Assembly (NCBI RefSeq): GCF_001558155.1
Contig: NZ_LOAS01000001.1
Span: 431,279-495,278 of the forward strand
Length of the DNA stretch: 64,000 nt
DNA from: Aliiruegeria sabulilitoris
GTDB lineage: Bacteria > Pseudomonadota > Alphaproteobacteria > Rhodobacterales > Rhodobacteraceae
Direction: 5' to 3'
Shown piece after piece: positions 52,717-60,849 of this stretch (positions are counted from its first letter, which is position 1; each line of letters starts with the position of its first letter). Both the position numbers and the translations under genes were made by a program. The notes beneath the pieces were generated by a model. It had not been told where the DNA came from. It worked only from the letters and a program-made list of their open reading frames with translations, and made no database searches.

Positions 52717-54129
52717 ATGGCGCGTTTCGACGGATTTGTCCTTCTGGCGGAGATGCGCACCGGCTCGAACCATCTCGAAGAGAGCCTGAACCAGTTCGAT
52801 GGGCTGATTTGCCATGGCGAGGTGTTCAATCCCGCCTTTCTCGGCCATCACGACAGCCACGAACTGTACGGCATGGACGTTGCTGCGCGCGATGCCGATC
52901 CGCTGGAAATGATGCGCCGGGTTTTCGAGCGGTCCGATGGGATTGGCGGTTTTCGTTTCTTCCACGACCATGACCCGGCCGTTCTCGATGCCGTTTTGCT
53001 CGATCCGAAGATCGCCAAGATCCACCTGACGCGGAACCCGCTCGACGCCTATGTGTCGCTGAAGATCGCCAATGCGACGGGACAATGGCGGCTGACCAAT
53101 GAACGGCACCGTAAAACCGCGAAGATCCGCTTCGATCCGGCCGAGTTTGAAGCTGTGCTGGCACGTCGTCGCCGACACGAGGCGCATATCGCCCGCGTGT
53201 TGCAGACCACTGGGCAGGTGGCGTTTCAGCTTTCCTTTGAGCAGATCGGCGACGTGGAGATCCTGAACGGGCTGGCGCGCTATCTTGGGCTAAGTCAGCA
53301 GGTTTCCACGGTCTCGGGCCGCCTGAAGCGGCAGAACCCGGCGCCCTTGAGCGACAAGGTCGAAAATTTCGAGGAGATGCAGACGGCGTTGGCCGGGATG
53401 AACCTCGACGGGCTGGTGCAGGCCGGTGCGAGCGAGCCCCGACACAGCGCGATGGTTCCGGGTTTCCTCGTCTCAGAGGCAGCGCCGCTCCTGTTCATGC
53501 CGGTCAAGGGCGGGCCGACCGAGGCGGTCGCGCGCTGGCTGGCCGCGTTCGGCGGTGTTCAGACCGGATTTACCCGCAAGACCCTTCAGCAATGGAAGAA
53601 CCGCAACAAGGATGCGCGCTGTTTCACCATCGTCTCGCATCCGGTGGAGCGGGCACATGCCGTGTTCGAACGCTACGTGCTCGATTGCGGTCCTGGGAGT
53701 TTCGCGCATTTTCGCGCGCGGCTGCGGGCCGAACATGATCTGCCGATCCCGGAAGGCGCTGTTGACGAGACTTATTCCGCGAAGGAACGACGCACTGCGT
53801 TTCTCGGCTATCTCGATGTGGTGAAAAGAACTCTGTCGGGACAGACGGCGCTTCGGTCCGACCCGGCGTTTTCGAGCCAGGAAGCGTTGGTGCACAGTCT
53901 GTCCGAAGTGCTCCCCATCGACATGGTTATCCGGGCAGAGCAGATCTCGCTCGGCCTGTCGCAAATTTCACTGCAATCGGGCCTGCCAGAGATCCCGGAT
54001 GCGCCGCCGGTTGAACTGGACGGGCATGCCGCTCTGGCAGAGATCTATGACGATGAGGTCGAGGCGGCGGTAAGGGCGGTGTATAACCGGGACTTCATGG
54101 CCTTCGGTTACCGGCGCTGGAGCGCCTGA
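52717..54129 (+). CDS. double-module sulfotransferase (NodH-like N-terminal domain plus Sulfotransfer_2-like C-terminal domain)
   Basis: A 470-residue protein with two sulfotransferase-like modules. The first (about 1-230) has the PAPS loop LLAEMRTGSNHLEESLN at 9-25 and the 3'-phosphate segment LTRNPLDAYVSLKIA at 104-118, as in NodH-like enzymes that sulfate oligosaccharides. The second (about 250-465) opens with LLFMPVKGGPTEAVARW at 258-274 and has IVSHPVERAHAVFERY at 305-320, resembling the motifs of carbohydrate sulfotransferases of the Sulfotransfer_2 group. Its P-loop differs from consensus, so it may be inactive. The gene starts 4 bp after the DUF5928-type gene. A sulfated glycan is the likely product; cysQ nearby would remove PAP. 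Confidence 0.78.
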   Translation: MARFDGFVLLAEMRTGSNHLEESLNQFDGLICHGEVFNPAFLGHHDSHELYGMDVAARDADPLEMMRRVFERSDGIGGFRFFHDHDPAVLDAVLLDPKIAKIHLTRNPLDAYVSLKIANATGQWRLTNERHRKTAKIRFDPAEFEAVLARRRRHEAHIARVLQTTGQVAFQLSFEQIGDVEILNGLARYLGLSQQVSTVSGRLKRQNPAPLSDKVENFEEMQTALAGMNLDGLVQAGASEPRHSAMVPGFLVSEAAPLLFMPVKGGPTEAVARWLAAFGGVQTGFTRKTLQQWKNRNKDARCFTIVSHPVERAHAVFERYVLDCGPGSFAHFRARLRAEHDLPIPEGAVDETYSAKERRTAFLGYLDVVKRTLSGQTALRSDPAFSSQEALVHSLSEVLPIDMVIRAEQISLGLSQISLQSGLPEIPDAPPVELDGHAALAEIYDDEVEAAVRAVYNRDFMAFGYRRWSA

Positions 54130-54138
54130 TCGCGCTCG

Positions 54139-54603
54139 TCAGGCAGCCTGCGGTGCCAGCCCTTCGGTCAGGACCGTGTGCAGGGTTGTCGGATTGTCAT
54201 TGGCGCGTAGTTTCGCACAGACCTTCGGATCGCGCATCGTGCGAGATATCAAGGCCAAGGCCTTGAGATGTTCCACGCCCGAATTCTCGGGCGCGAAAAG
54301 GGCAAAGACGAGATCGACCGGCTGCCGGTCTACCGCCTTGAAATCGAGCGCGCGTTCCAGCTTGAAGAAGACGCCCGTGACCTTGGAAGCGTCCAGAAGG
54401 CGGGCATGGGGCAGCGCAATGCCGTGGCCCACGCCCGTCGGGCCGAGGCTCTCCCGATCAAGGAGCGCCTCGGCAGCCTGGAGGCCATCGATGGAATAGG
54501 CTGCTTCGGCAATTTCTCCGAGGCGTTGGAACAGCCGTTTCTTGCTGCTTGCCTCGGAGATAACCTTCACCGCCTCGGGCTTCAAAATGCTCGAAAGATC
54601 CAT
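54139..54603 (-). CDS. ptsN: PTS IIA-like nitrogen regulatory protein
   Basis: A 154-residue EIIA-Ntr domain. The phosphorylated histidine is in GIALPHARL (about residue 70); VFALFAPENSGVEHLKALAL and FKLERALDFKAVDRQPVDLV are typical. The start MDLSSILKPEAV was chosen as the family N-terminus. EIIA-Ntr belongs to a regulatory phosphorelay (PtsP-NPr-EIIA) affecting potassium, nitrogen and stress responses. It lies 38 bp downstream of hpf, the usual alphaproteobacterial order. It converges with the sulfotransferase gene, 9 bp apart. Confidence 0.93.
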   Translation of the reverse strand: MDLSSILKPEAVKVISEASSKKRLFQRLGEIAEAAYSIDGLQAAEALLDRESLGPTGVGHGIALPHARLLDASKVTGVFFKLERALDFKAVDRQPVDLVFALFAPENSGVEHLKALALISRTMRDPKVCAKLRANDNPTTLHTVLTEGLAPQAA

Positions 54604-54641
54604 CTTCTGTCCAATTGCCTTGGCTTGCGCCTGGGGCCGGA

Positions 54642-55220
54642 TCAGCTCCCGGTTTTCGGGTCGATCCAACCGATGTTTCCGTCGTCACGCCGGTAGACTA
54701 CGTTGACGGCGCTCTCTCCTTCCGGGCGGAAAACCAGAACTGGTGCGCCGGCGAGCTCCATATGCATGACGGCTTCGCCCACGGACAAGCTGGGGATCTG
54801 TGTCTCCATCTCCGCAATGATCATCGGCTGAAGCGTCTCGGGTTCCTGATCCTCGACGCCTGCTTCAGATGCGGCGAGGATATACGAGGCCGCGCCGAAG
54901 ACTTCAACCGGCTCCTTGCGGTCTTTGTAATGATCCTTCAGGCGACGCTTGTAACGGCGGAGCTGTTTTTCCAGCTTCTCGCGGCAATCGTCGAAGGCGG
55001 CATAGATCTCGCTGGCGCGTCCACTCGCCTGAGCGTTGAGGCCGGTCGAAAGGTGGACCGTCGTCTCGCACATATATTCGTGGCCGCGCCGGGAAAAGAT
55101 CACCTGGGAATCCGTGGGCCGATCCGAGTACTTCGCCACGGCATTGCCGAGCTCCGACTTTACATGGGCCGTGAGGGATTCCCCAATATCGATTTGGTGA
55201 CCGCTGATCTGATAGCGCAT
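54642..55220 (-). CDS. hpf: long-form ribosome hibernation promoting factor
   Basis: A 192-residue protein. The N-terminal domain (1-105) has the RaiA/HPF fold with IDIGESLTAHVKSELGNAV and EIYAAFDDCREKLEKQLRRY; the C-terminal domain (about 130-188) has SVGEAVMHMELAGAPVLVF and NVVYRRDDGNIGWIDP. Long HPF proteins bind the 30S subunit and dimerise 70S ribosomes into inactive 100S in starvation. The ribosome binding site is a strong GGAGG. ptsN follows; in many proteobacteria rpoN precedes, but here it does not. Confidence 0.95.
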   Translation of the reverse strand: MRYQISGHQIDIGESLTAHVKSELGNAVAKYSDRPTDSQVIFSRRGHEYMCETTVHLSTGLNAQASGRASEIYAAFDDCREKLEKQLRRYKRRLKDHYKDRKEPVEVFGAASYILAASEAGVEDQEPETLQPMIIAEMETQIPSLSVGEAVMHMELAGAPVLVFRPEGESAVNVVYRRDDGNIGWIDPKTGS

Positions 55221-55558
55221 CTCGCCTCCATGAGGTTGAAGTTAGGGGTTCGTCCAGCAAACGCTTTCCGAACCCGGTTGAAAAGCCGAAATCTCGTGAA
55301 TGCAGGGAGAAGTGTGTAAATTGTCCGGCACATTGCTCAAGCGCACCTGACGGAGCGTGGCATGCGGTGGAATTCTGACGGTATGCTTTTGCATTTTTCC
55401 TATTTGGCGACGCTTCGCCCCGCTCTGTCAACGCCTTGGTGGCAAGGAATCGCTGCGAAGCTGTCCCCCCAAGCGGACGACGCAATGGCACCGCCGTCCA
55501 TGATCCGTGTCAAATCAGGTGGATAGCGTGCAGGGTGTGTTCAAGGGGGCGCAGGAAT
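55221..55558 (-). other. 338-bp intergenic region between lptB and hpf
   Basis: No gene is evident in any frame. It contains the hpf ribosome binding site at its lower end and several small hairpins (GGCGA-CGCT-TCGCC near 55411 and CCTTG-GTGG-CAAGG near 55433). Neither has a T-run on the minus strand. It must carry the hpf promoter; I found no convincing sigma-54 (GG-N10-GC) or sigma-70 elements by eye. In many proteobacteria rpoN is located here; it is missing. Confidence 0.6.
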
Positions 55559-56323
55559 TTAGCCGATGCGGAAATTCTGTCCGAGATAGACCCGGCGCAC
55601 ATTCTCGTCGCGCACGACATCCTCCGCCGTGCCGCTCATCAGGACCTGCCCATCGTGCAGGATGTAAGCCCGATCCACGATTTCCAGTGTCTCGCGGACA
55701 TTGTGATCGGTGATCAAAACGCCGATGCCGCGGTTCTTCAGATCGGTCACGAGGTGGCGAATGTCGCCAACCGAGATCGGGTCGACCCCGGCAAAGGGTT
55801 CGTCGAGCAACAGGTATTTCGGCTTGGCAGCCAGGCAGCGGGCGATCTCGACCCGTCGGCGTTCGCCGCCCGAGAGCGACAGCGCGGAGGCGCGGCGCAG
55901 ATGGTCGATGCCAAATTCCGAGAGCAGGTTTTCGAGCCGTTCCCGCCGCTTGTGCCGGTCGCGTTCGGTGATTTCGAGGATTGCCGTGATGTTGTCTTCG
56001 ACGGAAAGTCCGCGAAAAATCGAAACTTCCTGAGGGAGATAGCCGATCCCGTAGCGGGCGCGGCGATACATGGGCAGGGTGGTTACATCCCGCCCGTCGA
56101 TCTGGACGAGGCCGGATTCGGGCGTGAGCAGCCCGGCGATGGAATAGAAACAGGTGGTCTTGCCGGAGCCATTGGGGCCGAGCAAGGCCACGACCTCGCC
56201 GCGCTGCAATTCCAGCGTCACATCATGGATGACGGGGCGTCGGCGATAGCTCTTGCGCAATTGCACAACCTGCAGCCCGCTGGAACCGGGCGCGATCGAT
56301 AATCCGCGTCCGTCCCGGTTCAT
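55559..56323 (-). CDS. lptB: LPS export ABC transporter ATPase LptB
   Basis: A 254-residue ATPase. Walker A is [20 protein letters not shown], the Q-loop is in [18 protein letters not shown], the signature [15 protein letters not shown], Walker [16 protein letters not shown] and the switch histidine in [13 protein letters not shown]. It powers lipopolysaccharide extraction by LptFG from the inner membrane. The start is at the ATGA overlap with lptA; the frame upstream is antisense to lptA and unrelated. The order rnd-kdsD-lptC-lptA-lptB couples Kdo synthesis to transport. Confidence 0.95.
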   Translation of the reverse strand: MNRDGRGLSIAPGSSGLQVVQLRKSYRRRPVIHDVTLELQRGEVVALLGPNGSGKTTCFYSIAGLLTPESGLVQIDGRDVTTLPMYRRARYGIGYLPQEVSIFRGLSVEDNITAILEITERDRHKRRERLENLLSEFGIDHLRRASALSLSGGERRRVEIARCLAAKPKYLLLDEPFAGVDPISVGDIRHLVTDLKNRGIGVLITDHNVRETLEIVDRAYILHDGQVLMSGTAEDVVRDENVRRVYLGQNFRIG

Positions 56324-56832
56324 TCGGTGGTTTCCGGCTCGCTTTCGGGGTTGAACAGCACCCGCACTCGGCCCTCCATCTGGCCGACACCGGTTTCGAG
56401 TTGCACGGTCAGCTTTTCGCCGGCCATGGTATTCTCTCCCTGTGTCACCAGAACATCGCCGGTCATGACCACCAAGCCGGACTCGACCGTGTAGACGGCG
56501 TCGTCGCCTTCGGCGGCTTCGACTCCGTTCAGAAGAGTGACGTTGCCGACTGCGTGGACCCACTGGATTTCGGTGTCACCTTCAGCGTTCTCGGCATATT
56601 CCACGTCGACTACGTCGCCGAACAGCTTCATAAGCCCCTGCGTGACCACGACATTCCCGGTGAATTTCGCTTTTCCTTCAGAGCGTTGCACATCGAGTTG
56701 GTCCGCGACGACTTCCACCGGGGCAGAACTGTCATGTTCCGGGTTTCCGAAGCCGACTTCTGTGCCCTGGGCCGTGGCCGACAGGGCGACAAGCGTCAGG
56801 GCAATTCCGAGCAGGGAAGTTCTCAAAGACAC
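56320..56832 (-). CDS. lptA: LPS transport periplasmic protein LptA
   Basis: A 170-residue periplasmic bridge protein. A signal peptide ([17 protein letters not shown]) precedes repeated short beta-strand units such as [40 protein letters not shown] and [20 protein letters not shown], which form the open jellyroll (OstA-like) fold. It carries LPS from LptC to LptD. It follows lptC by 13 bp and overlaps lptB by 4 bp. Confidence 0.93.
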   Translation of the reverse strand: MSLRTSLLGIALTLVALSATAQGTEVGFGNPEHDSSAPVEVVADQLDVQRSEGKAKFTGNVVVTQGLMKLFGDVVDVEYAENAEGDTEIQWVHAVGNVTLLNGVEAAEGDDAVYTVESGLVVMTGDVLVTQGENTMAGEKLTVQLETGVGQMEGRVRVLFNPESEPETTE

Positions 56833-56845
56833 AGACCGCTACACC

Positions 56846-57466
56846 TTACTGAGTTTGAGGCGTGTATATCACCTTAACACCGTCCTTGAAAACCACGGTT
56901 ACCTTCTCTTCGGTTCCTTCCGCCGTCTGTTGCGAGGTTACTTCCATTCGACCGGCCTCGATCGTGCCGAGCGGGCCTTCGCCGTGGACAGGTCCAGGGC
57001 TTTCGATATCCGTGCGATCGACGGCGGAAATCAGTTCATCGGTGAAGAGATTGTAGCCGGAAGATGTCTCGATCCGCACGTTTCCCTGTAGGATCGTGCG
57101 AGATTCGGCCGAAAAGACGGTTCCGGCATCCGACCAGATATTGATGGTCTCGCCATCCGTCTCCCGCAGGGTTCCGTGCACGCCCACCGCGTCCACGACG
57201 TTGTAGTCCCCGTCGCGCGGCGTCGCTTCCTTCGCGGTGACCACCACGTGCTGGCCTTCGTCGGTCACGCTGGTGAAGACGGGGTCTTCCACCGTCTGCA
57301 CGCTCGCCAATTCCTTCAGCGCGATCTTGGAGTAGGGAATCGTTCCGCCATGCTCCTTGAAGCGGGCGACGAGAAACACCGAAGACAACAATGCAAGCGC
57401 GGACAGCGGCAGGATGATCTTCAACCATCCGACAATGCGGGAGTGCAGGTTGTCTTGGGAAGCCAT
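56846..57466 (-). CDS. lptC: LPS export system protein LptC
   Basis: A 206-residue bitopic inner-membrane protein. One membrane helix at about 14-34 (LKIILPLSALALLSSVFLVA) is followed by a periplasmic jellyroll-like domain with the strands DGDYNVVDAVGVHGTLRETD and GYNLFTDELISAVDRTDIES. The start MASQDNLHSRIVG is typical; the longer frame upstream overlaps kdsD. It receives LPS from LptBFG and passes it to LptA. It is 4 bp downstream of kdsD. Confidence 0.93.
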   Translation of the reverse strand: MASQDNLHSRIVGWLKIILPLSALALLSSVFLVARFKEHGGTIPYSKIALKELASVQTVEDPVFTSVTDEGQHVVVTAKEATPRDGDYNVVDAVGVHGTLRETDGETINIWSDAGTVFSAESRTILQGNVRIETSSGYNLFTDELISAVDRTDIESPGPVHGEGPLGTIEAGRMEVTSQQTAEGTEEKVTVVFKDGVKVIYTPQTQ

Positions 57467-57470
57467 GGTG

Positions 57471-58448
57471 TTACACGATCCCCGCCCGCAAACAGTCATG
57501 GATGTGAAGTACCCCCACGACATTCTTCGTGGCCTCACCCGCAACGACGAACAGGCAGGTAATCTTGCGGGCATTCATTTCCGCGACGGCTTCTTCGGCG
57601 AGCGCCTCCGGCAGAATGACCTTTGGATTCCGCGTCATGACGGCCGCGGCGGACATGGTCAGCAAACCCTGCATATGTCGGCGAAGGTCGCCATCGGTGA
57701 TCACGCCATGCAGGCGTCCGTCCTCGTCGGTTACACCGACCACGCCGAAGCCTTTCTGGGTCATGACCAGCAAGGTGTCCGACATTGGTGTGTCCGGACG
57801 CACCAGCGGCAGCGCGTCGCCGCCGTGCATCAGGTCGCCGACGCTGGACAGTTGGGCGCCAAGGCTTCCCCCGGGGTGGAAGTCGCGAAAATCCTCCGGG
57901 GTGAACTTTCGATGCTCCATGAGCGCAATGGCGATCGCGTCGCCTAGCGCCAACGCCATCGTTGTCGACGTGGTCGGAACTATTCCGGCCGCACAGGCCT
58001 CCGGCGCTTGCGGCAGGAGCAGCGCAACGTCGGAACGGTTGAGAAGCGTGCTGCCGGCCCGGCCTGCGATGCCGATGAGTGGGATCTGGAAGCGCCGGGT
58101 ATAGGCGATCATGTCGGCCAGTTCCGGTGTTTCGCCGGAATTGGACAGCAGAAGCGCGACATCTCCCGCTGCCATCATGCCGAGATCTCCGTGACTGGCT
58201 TCCGCCGGGTGGACGAAATGCGCCGGCGTGCCGGTCGAGGCGAAAGTGGCCGCCAGTTTGCGGGCGATATGGCCTGATTTCCCCATTCCCGAAACGATCA
58301 CACGTCCCCGGGCCTGCAGAATCAGCTTAACGGCCTCGGCGAAGCCGGGGCCAAGCGATTCGTCGAGCATGCGCAGCGCTGCCGCTTCGCGTTGGATCAC
58401 GCGGTGGCCGGTCGTCAGCAGGGCGTCATCGTCCAAGGAAACCCGCAT
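57471..58448 (-). CDS. kdsD: D-arabinose-5-phosphate isomerase (KdsD/KpsF/GutQ family)
   Basis: A 325-residue protein: a SIS isomerase domain (about 40-190, with VIVSGMGKSGHIARKLAATF, FVHPAEASHGDLGMM and SNSGETPELADMI) followed by two CBS domains (about 205-325, including GVITDGDLRRHMQ). It makes arabinose-5-phosphate, the first committed precursor of Kdo. The start was set at the ATG at 58448; the frame upstream overlaps rnd antisense-like sequence. It is 4 bp downstream of rnd. The capsule paralogue KpsF cannot be told apart by sequence alone. Confidence 0.94.
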   Translation of the reverse strand: MRVSLDDDALLTTGHRVIQREAAALRMLDESLGPGFAEAVKLILQARGRVIVSGMGKSGHIARKLAATFASTGTPAHFVHPAEASHGDLGMMAAGDVALLLSNSGETPELADMIAYTRRFQIPLIGIAGRAGSTLLNRSDVALLLPQAPEACAAGIVPTTSTTMALALGDAIAIALMEHRKFTPEDFRDFHPGGSLGAQLSSVGDLMHGGDALPLVRPDTPMSDTLLVMTQKGFGVVGVTDEDGRLHGVITDGDLRRHMQGLLTMSAAAVMTRNPKVILPEALAEEAVAEMNARKITCLFVVAGEATKNVVGVLHIHDCLRAGIV

Positions 58449-58452
58449 CGGA

Positions 58453-59064
58453 TCAGTGCGCAAAAATGTCGATCTCGGGCCAACCGGCCAGATCGAGTTT
58501 GGCGCGGGCCGGCAGGAAATCGAAGCAGGCTTTCGCAATCTCGCTGCGACCTTCGCGCTCCAGGCGGCGGTCCAGTTCTTCGCGCAGACGATGCAGGTAG
58601 AATACGTCCGAGGCCGCATATTCCTTCTGGGCGATCGTGAGATGCGCCGCACCCCAGTCGCTGGATTGCTGCTGCTTCGAGATATCGACCTCGATCAGTT
58701 CCTGACACAGGTTTCGAAGCCCATGGCGATCCGTATAGGTCCGCACGAGTTTCGATGCGATCTTGGTGCAATAGACCGGCGCGGCTAGCGCGCCGAAGCT
58801 GTGATAGAGTGCGGCAATGTCGAACCGGCCAAAATGGAACAGTTTCAATACTTTGGGATCGACCAGCATGCGCGCCAGATTCGGAGCCTCGGTCTGACCC
58901 TGGCTGATCTGAACGAGATGCGCGTTCCCGTCTCCGCCAGAAAGCTGCACGAGGCAAAGCCGGTCCCGATGCGGGTTCAGCCCCATCGTTTCGCAGTCGA
59001 TTGCGACGACGGATCCGAGATCCAAATCGTCAGGTAGGTCGTTCTGATAGAGGTATATGGCCAT
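58453..59064 (-). CDS. rnd: ribonuclease D-type 3'-5' exonuclease
   Basis: A 203-residue DEDDy exonuclease without the HRDC domains of E. coli RNase D. The acidic residues lie in AIDCETMGLNP (Asp and Glu), FHFGRFDIAAL (Asp) and AASDVFYLHRL (Asp), with the Tyr in EYAASD. It trims 3' ends of tRNA or small RNA. In Rhodobacteraceae this short form heads the kdsD-lpt operon. Start MAIYLYQNDLPDD is well defined. Confidence 0.9.
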   Translation of the reverse strand: MAIYLYQNDLPDDLDLGSVVAIDCETMGLNPHRDRLCLVQLSGGDGNAHLVQISQGQTEAPNLARMLVDPKVLKLFHFGRFDIAALYHSFGALAAPVYCTKIASKLVRTYTDRHGLRNLCQELIEVDISKQQQSSDWGAAHLTIAQKEYAASDVFYLHRLREELDRRLEREGRSEIAKACFDFLPARAKLDLAGWPEIDIFAH

Positions 59065-59206
59065 ATCGGGATCCTAGCTAATAGGGATCTGCGCTCAGAT
59101 ACGGGGTCCGTCGGGCAAATTCAATGGGCGGGGTAGGGCGCATGCGGGTTGTTCATGTCCAATCTCCCCTTCGGTCTGCGTGGATCTGTGAAAAAATCGG
59201 GCGTGC

Positions 59207-59221
59207 TTAACAGTCGGTTAG
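59207..59221 (+). promoter_or_regulatory. CtrA-like binding site upstream of fliL
   Basis: TTAA (59207-59210), a 7-bp spacer and TTAG (59218-59221), near the full CtrA consensus TTAA-N7-TTAA with one mismatch, 48 bp before the fliL start. CtrA activates flagellar genes in Rhodobacterales, so position and sequence agree. A single site found by eye. Confidence 0.55.
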
Positions 59222-59268
59222 TCCTGAGCGTCGTAACCATCGAGGAGAAAGCTCAACGGAGATTCCCG

Positions 59269-59772
59269 ATGGCGGACGAATCCAAAACGCCAGCCGACGC
59301 GGCGGCGCCGAAGAAAAAAGGAATGATCCCGATCCTGATCGGGCTTGTTCTTGCGGCCGGACTCGGGGCCGGTGGATTCTTTGCGACCTACTCGGGAATG
59401 CTGGACGGTTTGCTGGGTGGCGGTGATAGTGCGGCTCATGCTGCCACGGACGCGCATTCCTCGGAAATCGCGGAGGTGGCATTCGTTCCCATCGAACCGA
59501 TCCTGATATCGCTTCCGGGAGGTGACACCCCGCGCCATCTGCGATTCCGAGCTCATATCGAGACGATACCCGCACATGAGAAAGCAGTGGCCGATATCAT
59601 GCCGCGGATCATGGATGTGCTGAACGGTTACCTACGTGCCGTTGCAACCGAAGACCTTGAGCGGCCCATGGCCCTGTTTCGCCTGCGAGCCCAGATGCTT
59701 CGGCGGATACGGCTCGTAGCGGACCAACGCGAGATTCGCGATCTCTTGGTCACAGAATTCGTATTTAACTAG
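59269..59772 (+). CDS. fliL: flagellar basal body-associated protein FliL
   Basis: A 167-residue inner-membrane protein. After a short charged N-terminus comes one membrane helix (GMIPILIGLVLAAGLGAGGF, about 20-39), then a periplasmic domain with the FliL pattern FVPIEPILISLPGGDTPRHL and RDLLVTEFVFN at the C-terminus. FliL stabilises stator-motor contact. The start at 59269 has CGGAGA 7 bp upstream; a longer frame begins at 59149. It opens the plus-strand flagellar block after a 204-bp gap from rnd that holds a CtrA-like box. Confidence 0.88.
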   Translation: MADESKTPADAAAPKKKGMIPILIGLVLAAGLGAGGFFATYSGMLDGLLGGGDSAAHAATDAHSSEIAEVAFVPIEPILISLPGGDTPRHLRFRAHIETIPAHEKAVADIMPRIMDVLNGYLRAVATEDLERPMALFRLRAQMLRRIRLVADQREIRDLLVTEFVFN

Positions 59773-59781
59773 GAGAACGGG

Positions 59782-60162
59782 ATGAACCTGATTGCAGATC
59801 TTCTCCTGATTGCCGGAGCCATTGGCGCCGCTTTCTATTGTTTCGTGCTGTCGCGACGCCTGACTCGCTTCACGAATCTCGAAGGTGGCATGGGGGGCGC
59901 CGTGGCCGTGCTATCTGTACAGGTCGATGAAATGACGAAGGCACTCGAGACGGCGCAGAAAACCTCAAGGGACTCCGCGGAATCGTTACGGGAATTGACC
60001 GAGCGAGCCGAAGCTGCGGCATCGCGGATCGAACTGGTCCTGGCCTCGATGCATGACTTCGAAGAGCCCGAAGGGAACTCGCATTCGCCCCGATCAAATA
60101 GGGGGGCTGTCCGCAGGAATCGCCGCGCTCGTCTGGAATCCGAAAACGGTGCACTCGAATGA
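59782..60162 (+). CDS. small membrane-anchored coiled-coil protein of the flagellar block
   Basis: A 126-residue protein I cannot name. The N-terminus is one membrane helix (ADLLLIAGAIGAAFYCFVLS, about 5-24), followed by a predicted coiled coil (about 45-90: VDEMTKALETAQKTSRDSAE and LRELTERAEAAASRIELVLA) and a basic, disordered tail. An AGGAGAACGGG site supports the start. It overlaps the MotE-like gene by 4 bp and sits 9 bp after fliL, so it belongs to the same operon. A motor accessory role is inferred from context only. Confidence 0.75.
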   Translation: MNLIADLLLIAGAIGAAFYCFVLSRRLTRFTNLEGGMGGAVAVLSVQVDEMTKALETAQKTSRDSAESLRELTERAEAAASRIELVLASMHDFEEPEGNSHSPRSNRGAVRRNRRARLESENGALE

Positions 60163-60773
60163 AGAAGCGCGGACGTCGAAAAACGCGCTCCGGTCGCGGT
60201 GCTTTGGTTACCATCGGGGCACTCTTCCTGTTTTCCGGTGTGATCCGGCTTGCTGATGGAACGGGCGCCGCTATTGCAAGGGAAGTCGAAGCCTTTTCGA
60301 CTTCCGGGGGCGCATCAACCATGGAACAGAGCGAAGGCGACGCAGCACCGGAATGTGTGACCGACGAAGGTATCAATCAGGTAACGGCACGACTTCGAGA
60401 GCGCCAGGCTCAGCTCGATGAAAGGGAAAGGCATGTCGCGCTCCGTATGATCGAACTCCAGAAGGCGGAAAAATCCCTGAAGACTAATCTCGAGAGGGTA
60501 AAAGCCGCCGAGGAAGATCTCCGGGCGACGATCTCCCTCGCCGACGGTGCCGCTGATCGGGACATCGATACCCTGATCGCAGTGTACGAAAAAATGAAAC
60601 CAAAGGACGTGTCTGTCGTGTTCGAAACGATGGATCCAAGCTTCGCGGCCGGCTTTCTGGCCAGAATGCGTCCCGAGTCAGCCGCATCCGTGATGGCTGG
60701 CCTGTCGGCTCAAAAGGCCTACACGGTCAGCATTCTGCTCGCAGGGCGCAACATGGATGTTCCCAGGAATTAA
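60159..60773 (+). CDS. MotE-like flagellar protein with MgtE N-terminal-type domain
   Basis: A 204-residue protein. A membrane segment near residues 15-32 (ALVTIGALFLFSGVIRLADG) is followed by a long coiled coil (about 78-125, INQVTARLRERQAQLDERER, ELQKAEKSLKTNLERVKAAE) and a C-terminal MgtE_N-like domain (KMKPKDVSVVFETMDPSFAA, GFLARMRPESAASVMAGLSA). This layout fits MotE, first described in Sinorhizobium as a periplasmic chaperone of a motility protein. In E. coli-like systems no such gene exists. It overlaps the preceding gene by 4 bp. Confidence 0.78.
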   Translation: MKKRGRRKTRSGRGALVTIGALFLFSGVIRLADGTGAAIAREVEAFSTSGGASTMEQSEGDAAPECVTDEGINQVTARLRERQAQLDERERHVALRMIELQKAEKSLKTNLERVKAAEEDLRATISLADGAADRDIDTLIAVYEKMKPKDVSVVFETMDPSFAAGFLARMRPESAASVMAGLSAQKAYTVSILLAGRNMDVPRN

Positions 60774-60849
60774 ACTCACGAAACTCGATGGGGTTGGTGC
60801 GAAAAGCAGCCAGCGTCACCGTGGATAGCCTCGAAATCGGAGAGATCGC

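Noticed and set aside
55221-55558. A sigma-54 promoter for hpf
   Set aside because: No GG-N10-GC element of the TGGCAC-N5-TTGC type is present in the right orientation.
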